From NCBI GenBank assembly GCA_023898745.1, contig CP060237.1, forward strand, positions 434,001-498,000: 64,000 nucleotides of DNA. Direction: 5' to 3'. The notes beneath the pieces were generated by a model. That model was not told the origin of the DNA. It was given only the letters and a program-made list of their open reading frames with translations, and made no database searches. The position numbers and the translations under genes were made by a program. Below, one piece after another: positions 26,746-35,874 of this stretch (the first letter of the stretch is position 1; every line of letters starts with the position of its first letter). The stretch is from Alphaproteobacteria bacterium (lineage in GTDB: Bacteria > Pseudomonadota > Alphaproteobacteria > G02398745 > G023898745).

Positions 26746-26837
26746 GTTTTCGCCACGCATGACGGTCTGTGTGCAAGCGTTGAAAACAGAGTCCACTTCC
26801 TTCACAATAAAAACGGCAATAAAAAATACAAAAGCCC

Positions 26838-27593
26838 ATGAAACTTGTGTGCTGGAACGTCAATTCCATCAACGCCCGTCTTCCATTAGTGATCGAGCTA
26901 ATCAAACAACACAATCCCGATATTTTATTTTTGCAAGAAACAAAATGCGAAGATCAAAATTTTCCTTATGAAGCGCTTGAAGATTTGCATTACAACATCG
27001 CCAATACAGGGCAAAAAACTTTTAATGGCGTGGCGATTTTATCCAAAAAGCCATTTGAGGGCGTGGGGATAAAATCATTACCCAATTTTGAGGATGAAAA
27101 TAAGCGATATCTTGAAGTGATGGTTGATGGTGTGAGTTATATCAATATATATGCTCCACAAGGACAGGATCCTGAAAGTTCACAATATCCGTATAAGTTG
27201 AGTTTTTATGATGCTTTATATCAACATCTAGAAACATATATAAAGAAGCAAGTTCCTTTTGTGATTGCAGGTGATTTTAATGTCGCGCTCACAGAAGAAG
27301 ACACCTCATTTCCAGATGAAAATGGTATTTGTTTTACCATCAAAGAGCGGCAAAAATTAAATCAATTGCTGAACTTAGGATTAATTGATGTGCAGCGATA
27401 CAAAGAGGTAAGTGGGTATACGTATTTTGATTATCGCAATCGTGGATTTATGAAAAAACAGGGTTGGCGAATCGATTATATTTTGGTGGCGCCTGGCACG
27501 TTTAAAGCAATTGAGAAGTTTGAGATTGATGTTGATACGCGTGGGAAAGAAAAGACATCGGATCATGCGCCGATTGTGATGATTGCTGGGTAG
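26838..27593 (+). CDS. xthA: Exodeoxyribonuclease III
   Basis: An AP endonuclease/3' exonuclease of the exonuclease III family for base-excision repair. WNVNSINAR at 6-14, catalytic metal ligand Glu34 in LQETK, the NIYAPQG tyrosine, GDFNVA with the Asp-x-Asn pair and the C-terminal SDHAPI His are all present. 251 residues is a normal length. It works in the same pathway as mutY and nth in this window, but is not linked to them. Confidence 0.94.
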   Translation: MKLVCWNVNSINARLPLVIELIKQHNPDILFLQETKCEDQNFPYEALEDLHYNIANTGQKTFNGVAILSKKPFEGVGIKSLPNFEDENKRYLEVMVDGVSYINIYAPQGQDPESSQYPYKLSFYDALYQHLETYIKKQVPFVIAGDFNVALTEEDTSFPDENGICFTIKERQKLNQLLNLGLIDVQRYKEVSGYTYFDYRNRGFMKKQGWRIDYILVAPGTFKAIEKFEIDVDTRGKEKTSDHAPIVMIAG

Positions 27594-27594
27594 T

Positions 27595-27770
27595 CGTCAT
27601 GGCGTGCCATCCATCCGTCTTCGCTAATTTTACCAAAGGTAAAATTTAGCTACGACGAGATGATTTATCATCAAGTCGGAGCGTGTGAAGTGGATGTCTC
27701 GTCGAAGCTCAAAGAGCGTAGGCGGGCTATCTCAATAGATCACCACGTCGTTTCGCGCCTCGTGATGACG
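27595..27770. repeat. Family 3 repeat nested in a family 1 repeat
   Basis: CGTCATGGCG starts a family 1 element at 27595; after TGCCATCC a complete family 3 element (about 27609-27735, hairpin TTTTACC/GGTAAAA) follows; the family 1 remainder AGATCACCACG to CTCGTGATGACG closes at 27770. This shows insertion of one family into another. Confidence 0.8.
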
Positions 27771-27783
27771 GTTTCCGTGCGTC

Positions 27784-29139
27784 TCATAATTCAAAACTCT
27801 CCAACATCTGTGGATCAATAACCTTCGTATGTGGAAACTGTTTTTCAAGTTTTTTCTTCAGAGAGTTAACAGCTTTCTCATCGCCATGCGTTAAAAATAT
27901 TTGCTTAGGTTTTTCATGCATTTGATCCACCCAATAAATCAACTCTAAATAATCAGCATGACCTGAGATATGCAGAGTATCAATTTCTAACCTCACCTTA
28001 TATTCTTGTCCAAAAATTCTCACCTTCTCTTTGCCATCTTGAATGATTCGCCCCAATGTTCCTACGGCCTGATAACCTGTGAATAATAATGTATTTTTAG
28101 GATCTTCTATTAATTTACGCAAATGGAATGTTACACGTCCGCCTGAAAGCATGCCGCTAGAGGCAATAATGATGCGGGGACCAGTAAGTTTATCTAATGC
28201 CATAGATTGCTCTACACTTCTTGTGTACTCTGCTGTATGGGTTACAACCTTGCAATTTTCATCGCTGCCTATTTTATGTTGGCTTTTGTATTTACACATT
28301 AGTTTTGTGACATCTGTTGCCATAGGGCTATCAATAAAGATTGGGATATTTTCAGGTATGCGCTTTTCTTTTTTGAGCTCTGAAAGTAGAAACAAAATAC
28401 CTTGTGTCCTGCCTACTGCAAAGGCTGGAATAATTAAAACACCTTGCTTTTTGATAACTCTTTTGACCACACGCTCTAGATGAGCTTTTGGATTATCCTC
28501 ATAATGTGCGCGTTCACCATATGTGGCCTCCATCACTAGAATATCTGTTTTGGGAATAAAGTCTGGGGCGCGCATAAAGAAATCATTAAACCCGCCCAAA
28601 TCACCAGAGAACGTAAAAATTTTTTGATTGACATGTAGTTGAATCATTGCAGCTCCGAAAATATGACCAGCTGGGATAAAAGAAAAAGTCACATCTTCTG
28701 ATAACGGAATAACTGTATGGTAATTCATGAGACGAAATTTTGACAATGTCTTTTGTACTTCTTCTTGCGTATAAAGAGGTTGTGCATGAGGATCAATATT
28801 TTTTTTTCTTAAAAATTCCGCTTCTTCTCCTTGCAAATCCGCGCTATCCGGCAAGAGAATAGCGCATAACTCAAATGTACCTTCTGTGGAATAAATAGGG
28901 CCCTTGAATCCACTTTTCACAAGAGCAGGGAGGTAGCCGCTATGATCAATATGCGCGTGAGTTAATAAAACTGCATCCAAAGTTTCAGGGCTAGGAATGA
29001 TACCCGCTTTATTCTGCTCTTTTAATTTATAACCCCCTTGAAATAATCCACAATCTACAAGAATGCGCAACTTTTTATGTTCGAGCAAGTATTTTGAACC
29101 TGTAACACCCTCAGTCGCGCCTAGAAATGTGAGTTTCAT
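27784..29139 (-). CDS. Metallo-beta-lactamase/beta-CASP ribonuclease
   Basis: An RNA-processing nuclease of the beta-CASP group. The zinc motif HAHIDH is at 61-66; further ligands are in PAGHIFGA and the C-terminal GHADYLE. The beta-CASP Asp/Glu motif VMEATYGERAH and the RIIIASSGMLSGGR segment are clear, and the KH-like RMMBL tail carries THGD. 451 residues matches the bacterial group related to human CPSF-73, distinct from RNase J. Its role in this organism is unknown; such proteins degrade or trim RNA. Confidence 0.88.
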   Translation of the reverse strand: MKLTFLGATEGVTGSKYLLEHKKLRILVDCGLFQGGYKLKEQNKAGIIPSPETLDAVLLTHAHIDHSGYLPALVKSGFKGPIYSTEGTFELCAILLPDSADLQGEEAEFLRKKNIDPHAQPLYTQEEVQKTLSKFRLMNYHTVIPLSEDVTFSFIPAGHIFGAAMIQLHVNQKIFTFSGDLGGFNDFFMRAPDFIPKTDILVMEATYGERAHYEDNPKAHLERVVKRVIKKQGVLIIPAFAVGRTQGILFLLSELKKEKRIPENIPIFIDSPMATDVTKLMCKYKSQHKIGSDENCKVVTHTAEYTRSVEQSMALDKLTGPRIIIASSGMLSGGRVTFHLRKLIEDPKNTLLFTGYQAVGTLGRIIQDGKEKVRIFGQEYKVRLEIDTLHISGHADYLELIYWVDQMHEKPKQIFLTHGDEKAVNSLKKKLEKQFPHTKVIDPQMLESFEL

Positions 29140-29213
29140 AGAGATAGGATTATTTGGATTTAATGTATTTAACTGGAGGATAGCTTAAAGAAAGGTTAAA
29201 TTCGTTGAAGAGT

Positions 29214-29276
29214 CGTCATCACGAGGCGCGAAGCGGCGTGGTGATCCATGGATGACTACGCTGCGCTCACCATAAG
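29214..29276. repeat. Family 1 repeat, right end decayed
   Basis: CGTCATCACGAGGCGCGAAGC with GTGGTGATCCATGGATG; the closing CGCCATGACG is degraded to CACCATAAG. Confidence 0.8.
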
Positions 29277-29282
29277 ATTCTG

Positions 29283-30263
29283 TTAATAACGATGTTTTTT
29301 GGATTTTCTACCAGTAGAGCATTTACCATTGCTACAGTTTGAGAACCAGTTTTTACGTCCTTCATTGTATCCACCTTCACTTGGATAGAATTCATTACCT
29401 TCATCGTAGTCGTAATGAGAAGACTTTGGTTTGTGGCATCCTTTGTGGTGAGTATAAAGTCCGCAATCATCAGGATTTTTAGGCGCATCATAACAATGTT
29501 CACTTGCGAAGCAGTCTCCTTCTTCATCATGGTCATAACCTTCATGACCCATATGCAAAGGTTCTTTTACCCATTTTTCACCTAAACAATCATCGTAGCA
29601 TTTTGTGCTGCAAGCGACTTTTTTGCGGTGGTGATGTGATTTTCCTTCATCATATGTATATTCAGGTTGATCATCGCAAGGTGTTTTCCAGCTTTTGAAA
29701 TGATCTTCACAATCTCTCCATTCGCTCCAAGTTTTCTTTGGGTGTGCTTTTTTCTTATAGCGCCTTGTAGAAATATACTCTTCACCTCTTGCGTAGTGAA
29801 TTGTGAATTGATAGTCTGTTGCGCATTGTGCCAATAATTGTTTCTCTTCATTAGAAAGGCAACGGTCTTTGATATAAACAACAGTTCCAAACAGGAATTG
29901 CTTAAAACATTCTTCAGCATGTAAAATATCTGAAATGCATGCACAGATAGATGCTGGTGGAATGCAGAAGCAATCATTTTTCTTTGCACCAGAGAAAGTT
30001 ACATGCAAATTGTACTCTAATGCATCTTTCACAATATATATAAAGTGATCAAAAGTTAACGCTTCTTCAGGGCTTACAATAATAAGCGTGCTGTGAGGAG
30101 AATACTCATAGTTTGCAGGCACCAAAGCTAGGTTTTGACTCAATGTGTTGATATCTGGCACATTGTATCCTTCGCACCAGGAGTAATCTCTTTTTTCTTC
30201 GGACACGATGTAAACACAGAAGAACTTGTTTGGGTCTTGAGCGCTACGTAATCTAAATTGCAT
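29283..30263 (-). CDS. Hypothetical protein with Cys/His/Asp-rich C-terminal half
   Basis: 326 residues in two parts. Residues 1-155 look like a folded alpha/beta domain with scattered cysteines (DCFCIPPASICACISDILHAEECF). From about 165 the chain is low-complexity and very rich in Cys, His, Asp, Tyr and Lys (KSHHHRKKVACSTKCYDDCLG, HCYDAPKNPDDCGLYTHHKGCH), suggesting multi-site metal binding. No signal peptide and no family recognised. The region 30264-30394 upstream is AT-rich and probably carries its promoter, divergent from the Dps-like gene. The pairing of a metal-rich protein with a ferritin-like neighbour hints at metal storage, but this is speculative. Confidence 0.6.
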   Translation of the reverse strand: MQFRLRSAQDPNKFFCVYIVSEEKRDYSWCEGYNVPDINTLSQNLALVPANYEYSPHSTLIIVSPEEALTFDHFIYIVKDALEYNLHVTFSGAKKNDCFCIPPASICACISDILHAEECFKQFLFGTVVYIKDRCLSNEEKQLLAQCATDYQFTIHYARGEEYISTRRYKKKAHPKKTWSEWRDCEDHFKSWKTPCDDQPEYTYDEGKSHHHRKKVACSTKCYDDCLGEKWVKEPLHMGHEGYDHDEEGDCFASEHCYDAPKNPDDCGLYTHHKGCHKPKSSHYDYDEGNEFYPSEGGYNEGRKNWFSNCSNGKCSTGRKSKKHRY

Positions 30264-30490
30264 GGCAAATAATTCTATATATTTTATTATATTATATCAA
30301 TATAAAAATATATTTCAATTGTATTTGAAGAAAATTTTTATTTTATTCATAAGGGCATATAGACAAACAGATTGCGCTTTTAATATGAGATATAATGACC
30401 GATAAATGGCAAAATAATATGGTTAGCAAACGATTTATTAACCTTTTTTGGCGTGTAATAAGACGAAAGAAAATGGAAAAGGAAGTTAAT

Positions 30491-30913
30491 ATGACGCAAG
30501 ATGTGTTTCAGCATATTTTTTTAGATATGTTTGCAATATTTGAAAAGACATTAAATTATCATTGGAATATAGAATCTAAAAGTTTTCGTGGGCTACACAA
30601 ACTGCTTGATGAGCAGTACCATGATCTGTTAGAGCAAATCGATGAGTTTGCCGAATATATAAGAGCGAAAAAGAAACGCAAAATTAGAATGCACTGCGCT
30701 TTAATGTGTAAAGAGCATATGACGCCTATAGAGCCTGATTTTAAAGATATGGAAATGGTGAATGATCTTGTGAAAAATCATGAGCTATTTGTTATGTATA
30801 TGAAAAAAGAAGTAGATGCTATGACAGATCTTGTAGATCAGGATGTATTGGTTGGACTGATTAAGTCTCATGAGAAGATGGCATGGATGCTGCGGAGTTT
30901 TTTGACATCGTAA
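30491..30913 (+). CDS. dps: Dps-like ferritin (DNA-protection/iron storage)
   Basis: A ferritin-like four-helix protein. The ferroxidase pattern of Dps is complete: HWN followed 12 residues later by His and 16 later by Asp (LHKLLDEQ), then Asp-x3-Glu in DEFAEY. Dps dodecamers oxidise and store iron and protect DNA. The preferred start is ATG 30491 behind GGAAG (140 residues). An ATG at 30473 or 30395 would add up to 32 residues rich in Lys and Arg, which could be a DNA-binding tail. The usual length is 150-170, so a longer start cannot be excluded. Confidence 0.8.
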   Translation: MTQDVFQHIFLDMFAIFEKTLNYHWNIESKSFRGLHKLLDEQYHDLLEQIDEFAEYIRAKKKRKIRMHCALMCKEHMTPIEPDFKDMEMVNDLVKNHELFVMYMKKEVDAMTDLVDQDVLVGLIKSHEKMAWMLRSFLTS

Positions 30914-30956
30914 TCCTGAACCTATAAATACAGGGTCTTGCAAAATTAGCAGAGTA

Positions 30957-31265
30957 TTATAAAGATGTTTTTTGAGTTTCTTCCCACATGTGTTGCGCTA
31001 CATTTGCTAACTGCTCACGAAGGTCTTTCAATGCTTTTATATAAATTTCTGCTTGTTTAATGTATTGTGTCGCTTTTTCAGGATCTTGCTCTGCATCGGC
31101 AAGAGTTTGCGCACATATGAATTTATAGAAATATGCAGTTTGTAAATGACGATTCGCAAGATGCGGATTTTGCACTGTCGTTGCACGCTGCTCTGATTGT
31201 GATGCTAAATTCTCAAAAGATTCAGCGCAGTCTGATGCAGAAAGATATAAACAACAAAATATCAT
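30957..31265 (-). CDS. Small helical hypothetical protein with ultra-short leader
   Basis: 102 residues from ATG 31265 (MIFCCLYLSASDCAESF), supported by GAGG eleven bases upstream. After the leader the chain is helical (NRHLQTAYFYKFICAQTLADAEQDPEKATQYIKQAEIYIKALKDL), like a single TPR-type hairpin. The function is unknown. An in-frame TTG/ATG further upstream (31337) would add basic residues but lies in weak context. Confidence 0.55.
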   Translation of the reverse strand: MIFCCLYLSASDCAESFENLASQSEQRATTVQNPHLANRHLQTAYFYKFICAQTLADAEQDPEKATQYIKQAEIYIKALKDLREQLANVAQHMWEETQKTSL

Positions 31266-31380
31266 ATTTTTAACCTCGTGTAATATAAAATTATTCTTTC
31301 TAGTAATCTTATATAGCAAATTCCCTAAATAATACAAGAGATCGACTTTAGGTGCATAAAATGAAAAGGGTTGCTATAAA

Positions 31381-31414
31381 AAGATCCTTCTTCGCTTTGT
31401 GGCTTAGGATGACG
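31381..31414. repeat. Family 2 repeat, right half
   Basis: AGATCCTTCTTCGC and GCTTAGGATGACG only; the left half is absent. Between 31415 and 31513 I see only AT-rich upstream sequence of ssb. Confidence 0.65.
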
Positions 31415-31513
31415 TTTTAAAATCAACAAATTCGGAATTTATCCTAAAATTAACTATATTTTAAGAATTAATTTGTTTAAAATGGGCAAAGAGAAGATTT
31501 AGCATAAGATTTA

Positions 31514-31951
31514 ATGGCAGGCTCGTTGAACAAAGTGACGCTCATTGGGAATTTGGGTTCAGACCCTGAAGTGAGGGCAACAAACGATGGAAAGAAAGTT
31601 GCAAATTTAAGAATTGCAACATCGGAGAGATGGAAAGACAAAGTCACAGGGGAAAAGCAGGAGAAGACAGAGTGGCACCGTGTTGTAGTCTTTAACGCTC
31701 CATTAGTTGATATCATTGAAAAATATCTCAAAAAAGGTTCTAAGGTATTTATCGAGGGCCAGCTACAAACGCGTAAATGGGTTGATCAAGACAATAAAGA
31801 GCGATATACAACTGAGGTCGTTTTGTCTGGTTTCAATGGTCAAATGATTATGCTATCTCCGACCGTCACAGCTGGTGGTCAGGCTATGGCTGTAGGTAAT
31901 GGTCCAGACGATTCTATGTCTCAACTCATTGAGGATGATATACCATTTTAA
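31514..31951 (+). CDS. ssb: Single-stranded DNA-binding protein
   Basis: Coats single-stranded DNA in replication and repair. An OB fold (MAGSLNKVTLIGNLGSDPEVR, WHRVVVF, KGSKVFIEGQLQTRKW) occupies residues 1-110, and the acidic tip EDDIPF at the C-terminus recruits partner proteins. 145 residues, with a shortened Gly-rich linker. Only 28 bases separate it from secD on the same strand, so they may be co-transcribed. Confidence 0.95.
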   Translation: MAGSLNKVTLIGNLGSDPEVRATNDGKKVANLRIATSERWKDKVTGEKQEKTEWHRVVVFNAPLVDIIEKYLKKGSKVFIEGQLQTRKWVDQDNKERYTTEVVLSGFNGQMIMLSPTVTAGGQAMAVGNGPDDSMSQLIEDDIPF

Positions 31952-31979
31952 TTAGATAGCTAGAGATCAGGAGATTGTG

Positions 31980-33518
31980 ATGCATTTCTCAAAAGTAAAA
32001 ACCCTACTTGTTTTATTTATATGTTTTTTTGGTATAGCATTTTCTGTGCCAAGTTTTTTAAAAGATAATGTGTATGAGAAATTACCAAGTTACTTTCAAC
32101 AAAAGATTAACCTTGGATTAGAATTAAAAGGCGGTTCATATTTGCAACTTCAAGTTGCATTAGATGAAGCTTATAAAACAAATTTTGAAAAACTGAATGT
32201 TAGAAAATTATTCAAAAAAAACAAGATTGGTTTTGAAGATTATAAGATTGATAAAGATGCCATTTTTGTGCGTCTGAAAGATATTAAGGATTATGATAAC
32301 GTTTCAAAACTCATAGGGTCTTTTGATCGTGCATTAAGTGTTGGTTTAAATGGAAAAGTGCTGCGTATTTATTATGCGCCAAATCAAAAAAGAGAGTTAG
32401 ATCTAAAATTGGTTGAGCAATCTATTGAGGTTGTGAGACGAAGAATTGATGAAACGGGCACAAAAGAGCCATTAATTTATCGTCAGGGCGTAGACCGTAT
32501 TATTGTTCAATTACCTGGTGTGGATGATCCAGGACGTGTGAAACAGCTTCTGGGGCAAACAGGACGTTTGGTCTTTAAATTGTTATCAGGTGTTGTGGGT
32601 CAAGACAAGGCTTTCAACAAAGAGATTTTGGTTGAAAAAGATACAGGTGTTAAATATTATGTTGAGCCTGAGGTGCTTTTAAGCGGAGAAGATCTCACAA
32701 CAGTGAAAGTGTTTTCTGAAGGATCAAACGGCGTATCGTTTGAATTAAATTCTTTTGGCACAGAGCGATTTAAAGACATTACTTCCAAAAATATTGGTAG
32801 ACGCCTGGCTATTGTGATCGACAATAAGATTGTGACAGCGCCAAAAATTACACAAGCCATTCCTTACGGGCAAGCGATGATTTCAAGTGAAAAAACGACG
32901 CTTGAGGAAGCAACACGATTAAAGATTATTCTGTCTTCAGGTTCATTACCCGCGCCTTTGAAGGTCATGGAGGAGCGTGTTGTTGGTCCTTCATTGGGTG
33001 CAGACTCTATTGAGCATGGTAAAGCAGCGGTATTGTGGTCATTTATTTTGGTTGCGGCGTTTATGTTGCTAGCGTATCGTTTATTTGGATTTTTTGCGAT
33101 TGTTTCGCTGGTCTTTAACGTTGTGTTGCTGTTTGCAACATTATCGTTTATTGGCGCGACCTTAACATTGCCTGGCATTGCTGGTATTGCTTTGACTATG
33201 GGTGTTGCGGTGGATGCTAACGTTTTGATTTATGAGCGTATAAAGGAAGAGTTGCGATTTGGGATGAAGCCTGTGCGTGCGATTATTTTAGGCTTTGAGC
33301 GCGCGATGACAACAATTGTTGACTCAAACTTAACGACCTTGATCGGTGCGTTTATTTTGTATGAGTTTGGTAGTGGGCCGATTCGTGGGTTTGCGGTGAC
33401 TTTGGGCCTTGGTATCGTGATTTCGATGTTTACGGCTTTGACATTGACGCAAATGCAAATTTATTTTTGGATTCGCAACAGAAAGGTTGAGAAGTTGTCG
33501 ATTGGAGGCAGAAAATGA
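31980..33518 (+). CDS. secD: Protein translocase subunit SecD
   Basis: Inner-membrane component that uses the proton gradient to help proteins leave the Sec channel on the periplasmic side. An N-terminal membrane helix, GLELKGGSYLQLQVALDEA, the P1 periplasmic domain, ALTMGVAVDANVLIYERIKEEL and five C-terminal helices are present. 512 residues is normal for alphaproteobacteria. ATG 31980 behind CAGGAG is preferred over GTG 31977. The stop overlaps secF (ATGA). yajC, often upstream, is absent; ssb stands there instead. Confidence 0.95.
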   Translation: MHFSKVKTLLVLFICFFGIAFSVPSFLKDNVYEKLPSYFQQKINLGLELKGGSYLQLQVALDEAYKTNFEKLNVRKLFKKNKIGFEDYKIDKDAIFVRLKDIKDYDNVSKLIGSFDRALSVGLNGKVLRIYYAPNQKRELDLKLVEQSIEVVRRRIDETGTKEPLIYRQGVDRIIVQLPGVDDPGRVKQLLGQTGRLVFKLLSGVVGQDKAFNKEILVEKDTGVKYYVEPEVLLSGEDLTTVKVFSEGSNGVSFELNSFGTERFKDITSKNIGRRLAIVIDNKIVTAPKITQAIPYGQAMISSEKTTLEEATRLKIILSSGSLPAPLKVMEERVVGPSLGADSIEHGKAAVLWSFILVAAFMLLAYRLFGFFAIVSLVFNVVLLFATLSFIGATLTLPGIAGIALTMGVAVDANVLIYERIKEELRFGMKPVRAIILGFERAMTTIVDSNLTTLIGAFILYEFGSGPIRGFAVTLGLGIVISMFTALTLTQMQIYFWIRNRKVEKLSIGGRK

Positions 33519-34378
33519 ACTTTATAAAATTCCGTTATGCATCTTTTACTGTCGTGCTTTTGCTGCTTTTTATCACAACCTTTAGTTTATTTACAAAAGG
33601 TTTGAATTATGGAATCGACTTTAAAGGCGGATACGTTTTAGAAACCAAATTTTCTCAAGCGCCTAATTTAGATAAACTCAGAACATCTCTTGAAAATCTA
33701 AAAATTGGCGCAGTAAGCATGCAGCAGATTGGAAATGATAAGTCTAATATTTTAATTAAACTTGAAGATCAAGGTGGAAAAAACCAGGTAGGGAAAGTGA
33801 AAGACACTCTTGGGAAGGGTGTTGCATATCGTCAAGTTGAAGTGATCGGACCAAAAGTTGGAAAAGAGCTTGTGGGTAATGCGGTGAAGTCTGTATTGTT
33901 AACCTTGTTGGCAATGTTGATTTATATTACGATTCGTTTTCAATGGCGTTATGCATTAAGTGCAATTTTGACAATTTTTTATGATTGTATGATGATTGTG
34001 ATGCTTTATACAGTATTTCCATTTGAGTTTAGTGAGTCTGCGATTATCGGTATTTTGATAACAGCAGGTTATTCTATCAACGATACGATTGTGATCTTTG
34101 ACCGTATTCGTGAGAACTTGTTGAGACGCACCAAGCTTACGGTGCCAGAAATTATCAATGGGTCTATTCAAGAAACACTATCCAGAACAACTCTTACTGT
34201 TGCAGCAACAATGCTATCTCTGCTTGCGATGTATTTCTTGGGTGGTGCTGTGATCGCGGAATTCAGCTTGCCAATTATTGTGGGCGTTATCTCCGGAACA
34301 TTTTCATCTATTTTTGTAGCTGCACCTTTGTTGCTTGTGTTTGGCTTTTCCAAGCATGCATTGAGGCAAGGTATTTAA
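33515..34378 (+). CDS. secF: Protein translocase subunit SecF
   Basis: Partner of SecD in the SecDF complex. It has the N-terminal helix, the FKGGY motif near 37-41 (YGIDFKGGYVLE), six membrane segments and the conserved GYSINDTIVIFDRIREN. 287 residues is slightly short but complete. The ATG overlaps the secD stop by four bases, so translation is coupled. A family 2 repeat follows the stop. Confidence 0.95.
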   Translation: MNFIKFRYASFTVVLLLLFITTFSLFTKGLNYGIDFKGGYVLETKFSQAPNLDKLRTSLENLKIGAVSMQQIGNDKSNILIKLEDQGGKNQVGKVKDTLGKGVAYRQVEVIGPKVGKELVGNAVKSVLLTLLAMLIYITIRFQWRYALSAILTIFYDCMMIVMLYTVFPFEFSESAIIGILITAGYSINDTIVIFDRIRENLLRRTKLTVPEIINGSIQETLSRTTLTVAATMLSLLAMYFLGGAVIAEFSLPIIVGVISGTFSSIFVAAPLLLVFGFSKHALRQGI

Positions 34379-34390
34379 TTTCATTTGCAC

Positions 34391-34473
34391 CGTCATCCTG
34401 AGGCGTAGCCGAAGGATCTTCTTGAGTACATCTTAGAGACATCCTTCATTTACTACGCTCGTTCAAGATGACG
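34391..34473. repeat. Family 2 palindromic repeat
   Basis: CGTCATCCTGAGG, CGAAGGATCTTC, then CATCCTTCA and CAAGATGACG, directly after secF. Confidence 0.85.
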
Positions 34474-34496
34474 GAGTTTTATTATGAGATTTAATG

Positions 34497-34612
34497 AGAT
34501 TTAAGTGGATAGTCCGCCTTCGCTCTAAAGAGCTTCGGCGTGACATCCACTTCGCACGCTCCGACGCAGTCGCGTCGAAGCTAAATTTTGCCTTTGGCAA
34601 AATTGCGAAGAT
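34497..34612 (-). repeat. Family 3 repeat next to tRNA-Gln
   Basis: Reverse-oriented family 3 copy starting CCATCCATCTTCGC at the tRNA 3' end, with hairpin TTTTGCC/GGCAAAA and GACGCGACTGCGTC, ending near GGCGGACTATCC. Confidence 0.82.
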
Positions 34613-34615
34613 GGA

Positions 34616-34689
34616 TGGCTGGGGTACTAGGATTCGAACCCAGGATGGCGGGACCAAAACCCGCTGCCTTACCGCTTGGCTATACCCCA
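34616..34689 (-). tRNA. tRNA-Gln (TTG)
   Basis: Acceptor TGGGGTA pairs with TACCCCA, anticodon loop TTTTGGT, T-loop GGTTCGAATCC, CCA encoded. The CCA is immediately followed by the family 3 repeat. Confidence 0.95.
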
Positions 34690-34777
34690 ACTTATCTCAT
34701 GTTACCAGAACATACTATTTGAAACAATGGGAAAATACGCTATAAAATAAAGTAAATAAATTTTATGAAATGCAGAC

Positions 34778-34844
34778 CGTCATGGCGAGCGGAGCATGGC
34801 CATCTACAATGGATCACAACGTTGTTTGGCTTCTCGTGATGACG
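34778..34844. repeat. Family 1 palindromic repeat
   Basis: Reversed copy from CGTCATGGCGAGCG to CTCGTGATGACG upstream of trhO, with a weakened left hairpin. Confidence 0.82.
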
Positions 34845-34866
34845 TTTCAGCGTAAAAGGAAAAAAA

Positions 34867-35778
34867 ATGAAGCACAAAATTGTTGCATTTTACAAATTTC
34901 AAGCTATTCAGCCTGAAGAGATTAAAGCTGCGCTAATGCCTTATCTCAAAAATATTAAGGGAACGGTATTACTTGCAAGGGAGGGAATTAATGGAACAGT
35001 GAGCGGTCCAGATGAAGATATTGATCGCTATGGTGAGAAGCTTAAAGAGTTGTTTCCAGGTTTAAGTATAAAATTCTCTTACAAAGAAGGCCAAACACCT
35101 TTTTATCGACTTAAAGTGCGATTTAAAAAAGAGATTGTTACGTTGCGCGCGCCAGAAGCGGATCCATGCCAGTATGTTGGAGAATATGTTGAGCCTAAAG
35201 ATTGGAACAAATTGATTTCAGATCCAGATGTAATTTGTATTGATACAAGAAATGATTATGAAGTGAAGATGGGTACATTTAAGGGTGCAATAAACCCTAA
35301 GACAGAGAAATTTACAGAAATTAAAGACTATGTGGCCCAAAACTGCAAAGATAAAGAGCAAAAGATTGCAATGGTTTGCACAGGTGGAATTCGTTGTGAG
35401 CGATCAACAGCGTATATGAAGGCTTTAGGATTCAAGCATGTGTATCACTTAAATGGTGGAATCTTAAAATATCTTGAGGATGTAGAGGAGAAGGATAGCT
35501 TGTGGGAAGGTGAATGTTTTGTGTTTGATCATCGTATCGGTGTGAAGCACGGCCTCAAACAAGGTGACTATCAAATGTGTTATGGGTGTCGTATGCCCTT
35601 ATCTCAAGAAGAAATGCAGGTGCCGGAATATGAAGAGGGTGTGTCTTGCGCCTATTGTTCTGCTAAAACATCTGAAGATAAAAAAGCGCGCTTAAGACAG
35701 CGTCAGAGACAAATTGAGCTATTTAAATCCCGTGGTCAGGAGCATTTGGGGCAAACCCGACCGACGACTTCATCTTGA
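34867..35778 (+). CDS. trhO: tRNA uridine(34) hydroxylase (rhodanese family)
   Basis: Makes 5-hydroxyuridine at tRNA wobble position 34 using oxygen. The N-terminal domain (1-105, REGINGTVSG) is followed by a rhodanese domain (about 110-215) with active-site Cys171 in CTGGIRCE, and a C-terminal Cys cluster (CYGCRMPLS, CAYCSAK) typical of YceA/TrhO. The ribosome site AAAGGAAA is close to ATG 34867. The last codons ACT TCA TCT TGA are the start of a degenerate family 2 repeat. Confidence 0.9.
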   Translation: MKHKIVAFYKFQAIQPEEIKAALMPYLKNIKGTVLLAREGINGTVSGPDEDIDRYGEKLKELFPGLSIKFSYKEGQTPFYRLKVRFKKEIVTLRAPEADPCQYVGEYVEPKDWNKLISDPDVICIDTRNDYEVKMGTFKGAINPKTEKFTEIKDYVAQNCKDKEQKIAMVCTGGIRCERSTAYMKALGFKHVYHLNGGILKYLEDVEEKDSLWEGECFVFDHRIGVKHGLKQGDYQMCYGCRMPLSQEEMQVPEYEEGVSCAYCSAKTSEDKKARLRQRQRQIELFKSRGQEHLGQTRPTTSS

Positions 35779-35855
35779 GGTGTAGCTGAAGGGCTTACTT
35801 GCGTTCTATTCAATAAGATCTTTCTCTTGCTATGCGCGATCAGGATGGTGAGATG
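35769..35855. repeat. Degenerate family 2 repeat at trhO stop
   Basis: TTCATCTTGAGGTGTAGCTG, then AAGATCTTTC and GATCAGGATGGTG; several mismatches, but the order of blocks is kept. Confidence 0.6.
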
Positions 35856-35874
35856 CAGGTGGTCAAGGTAATTT

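Noticed and set aside
26569..26914. Minus-strand frames opposite the repeats before xthA
   Set aside because: They consist almost entirely of translated family 1 repeats and cover the xthA start.
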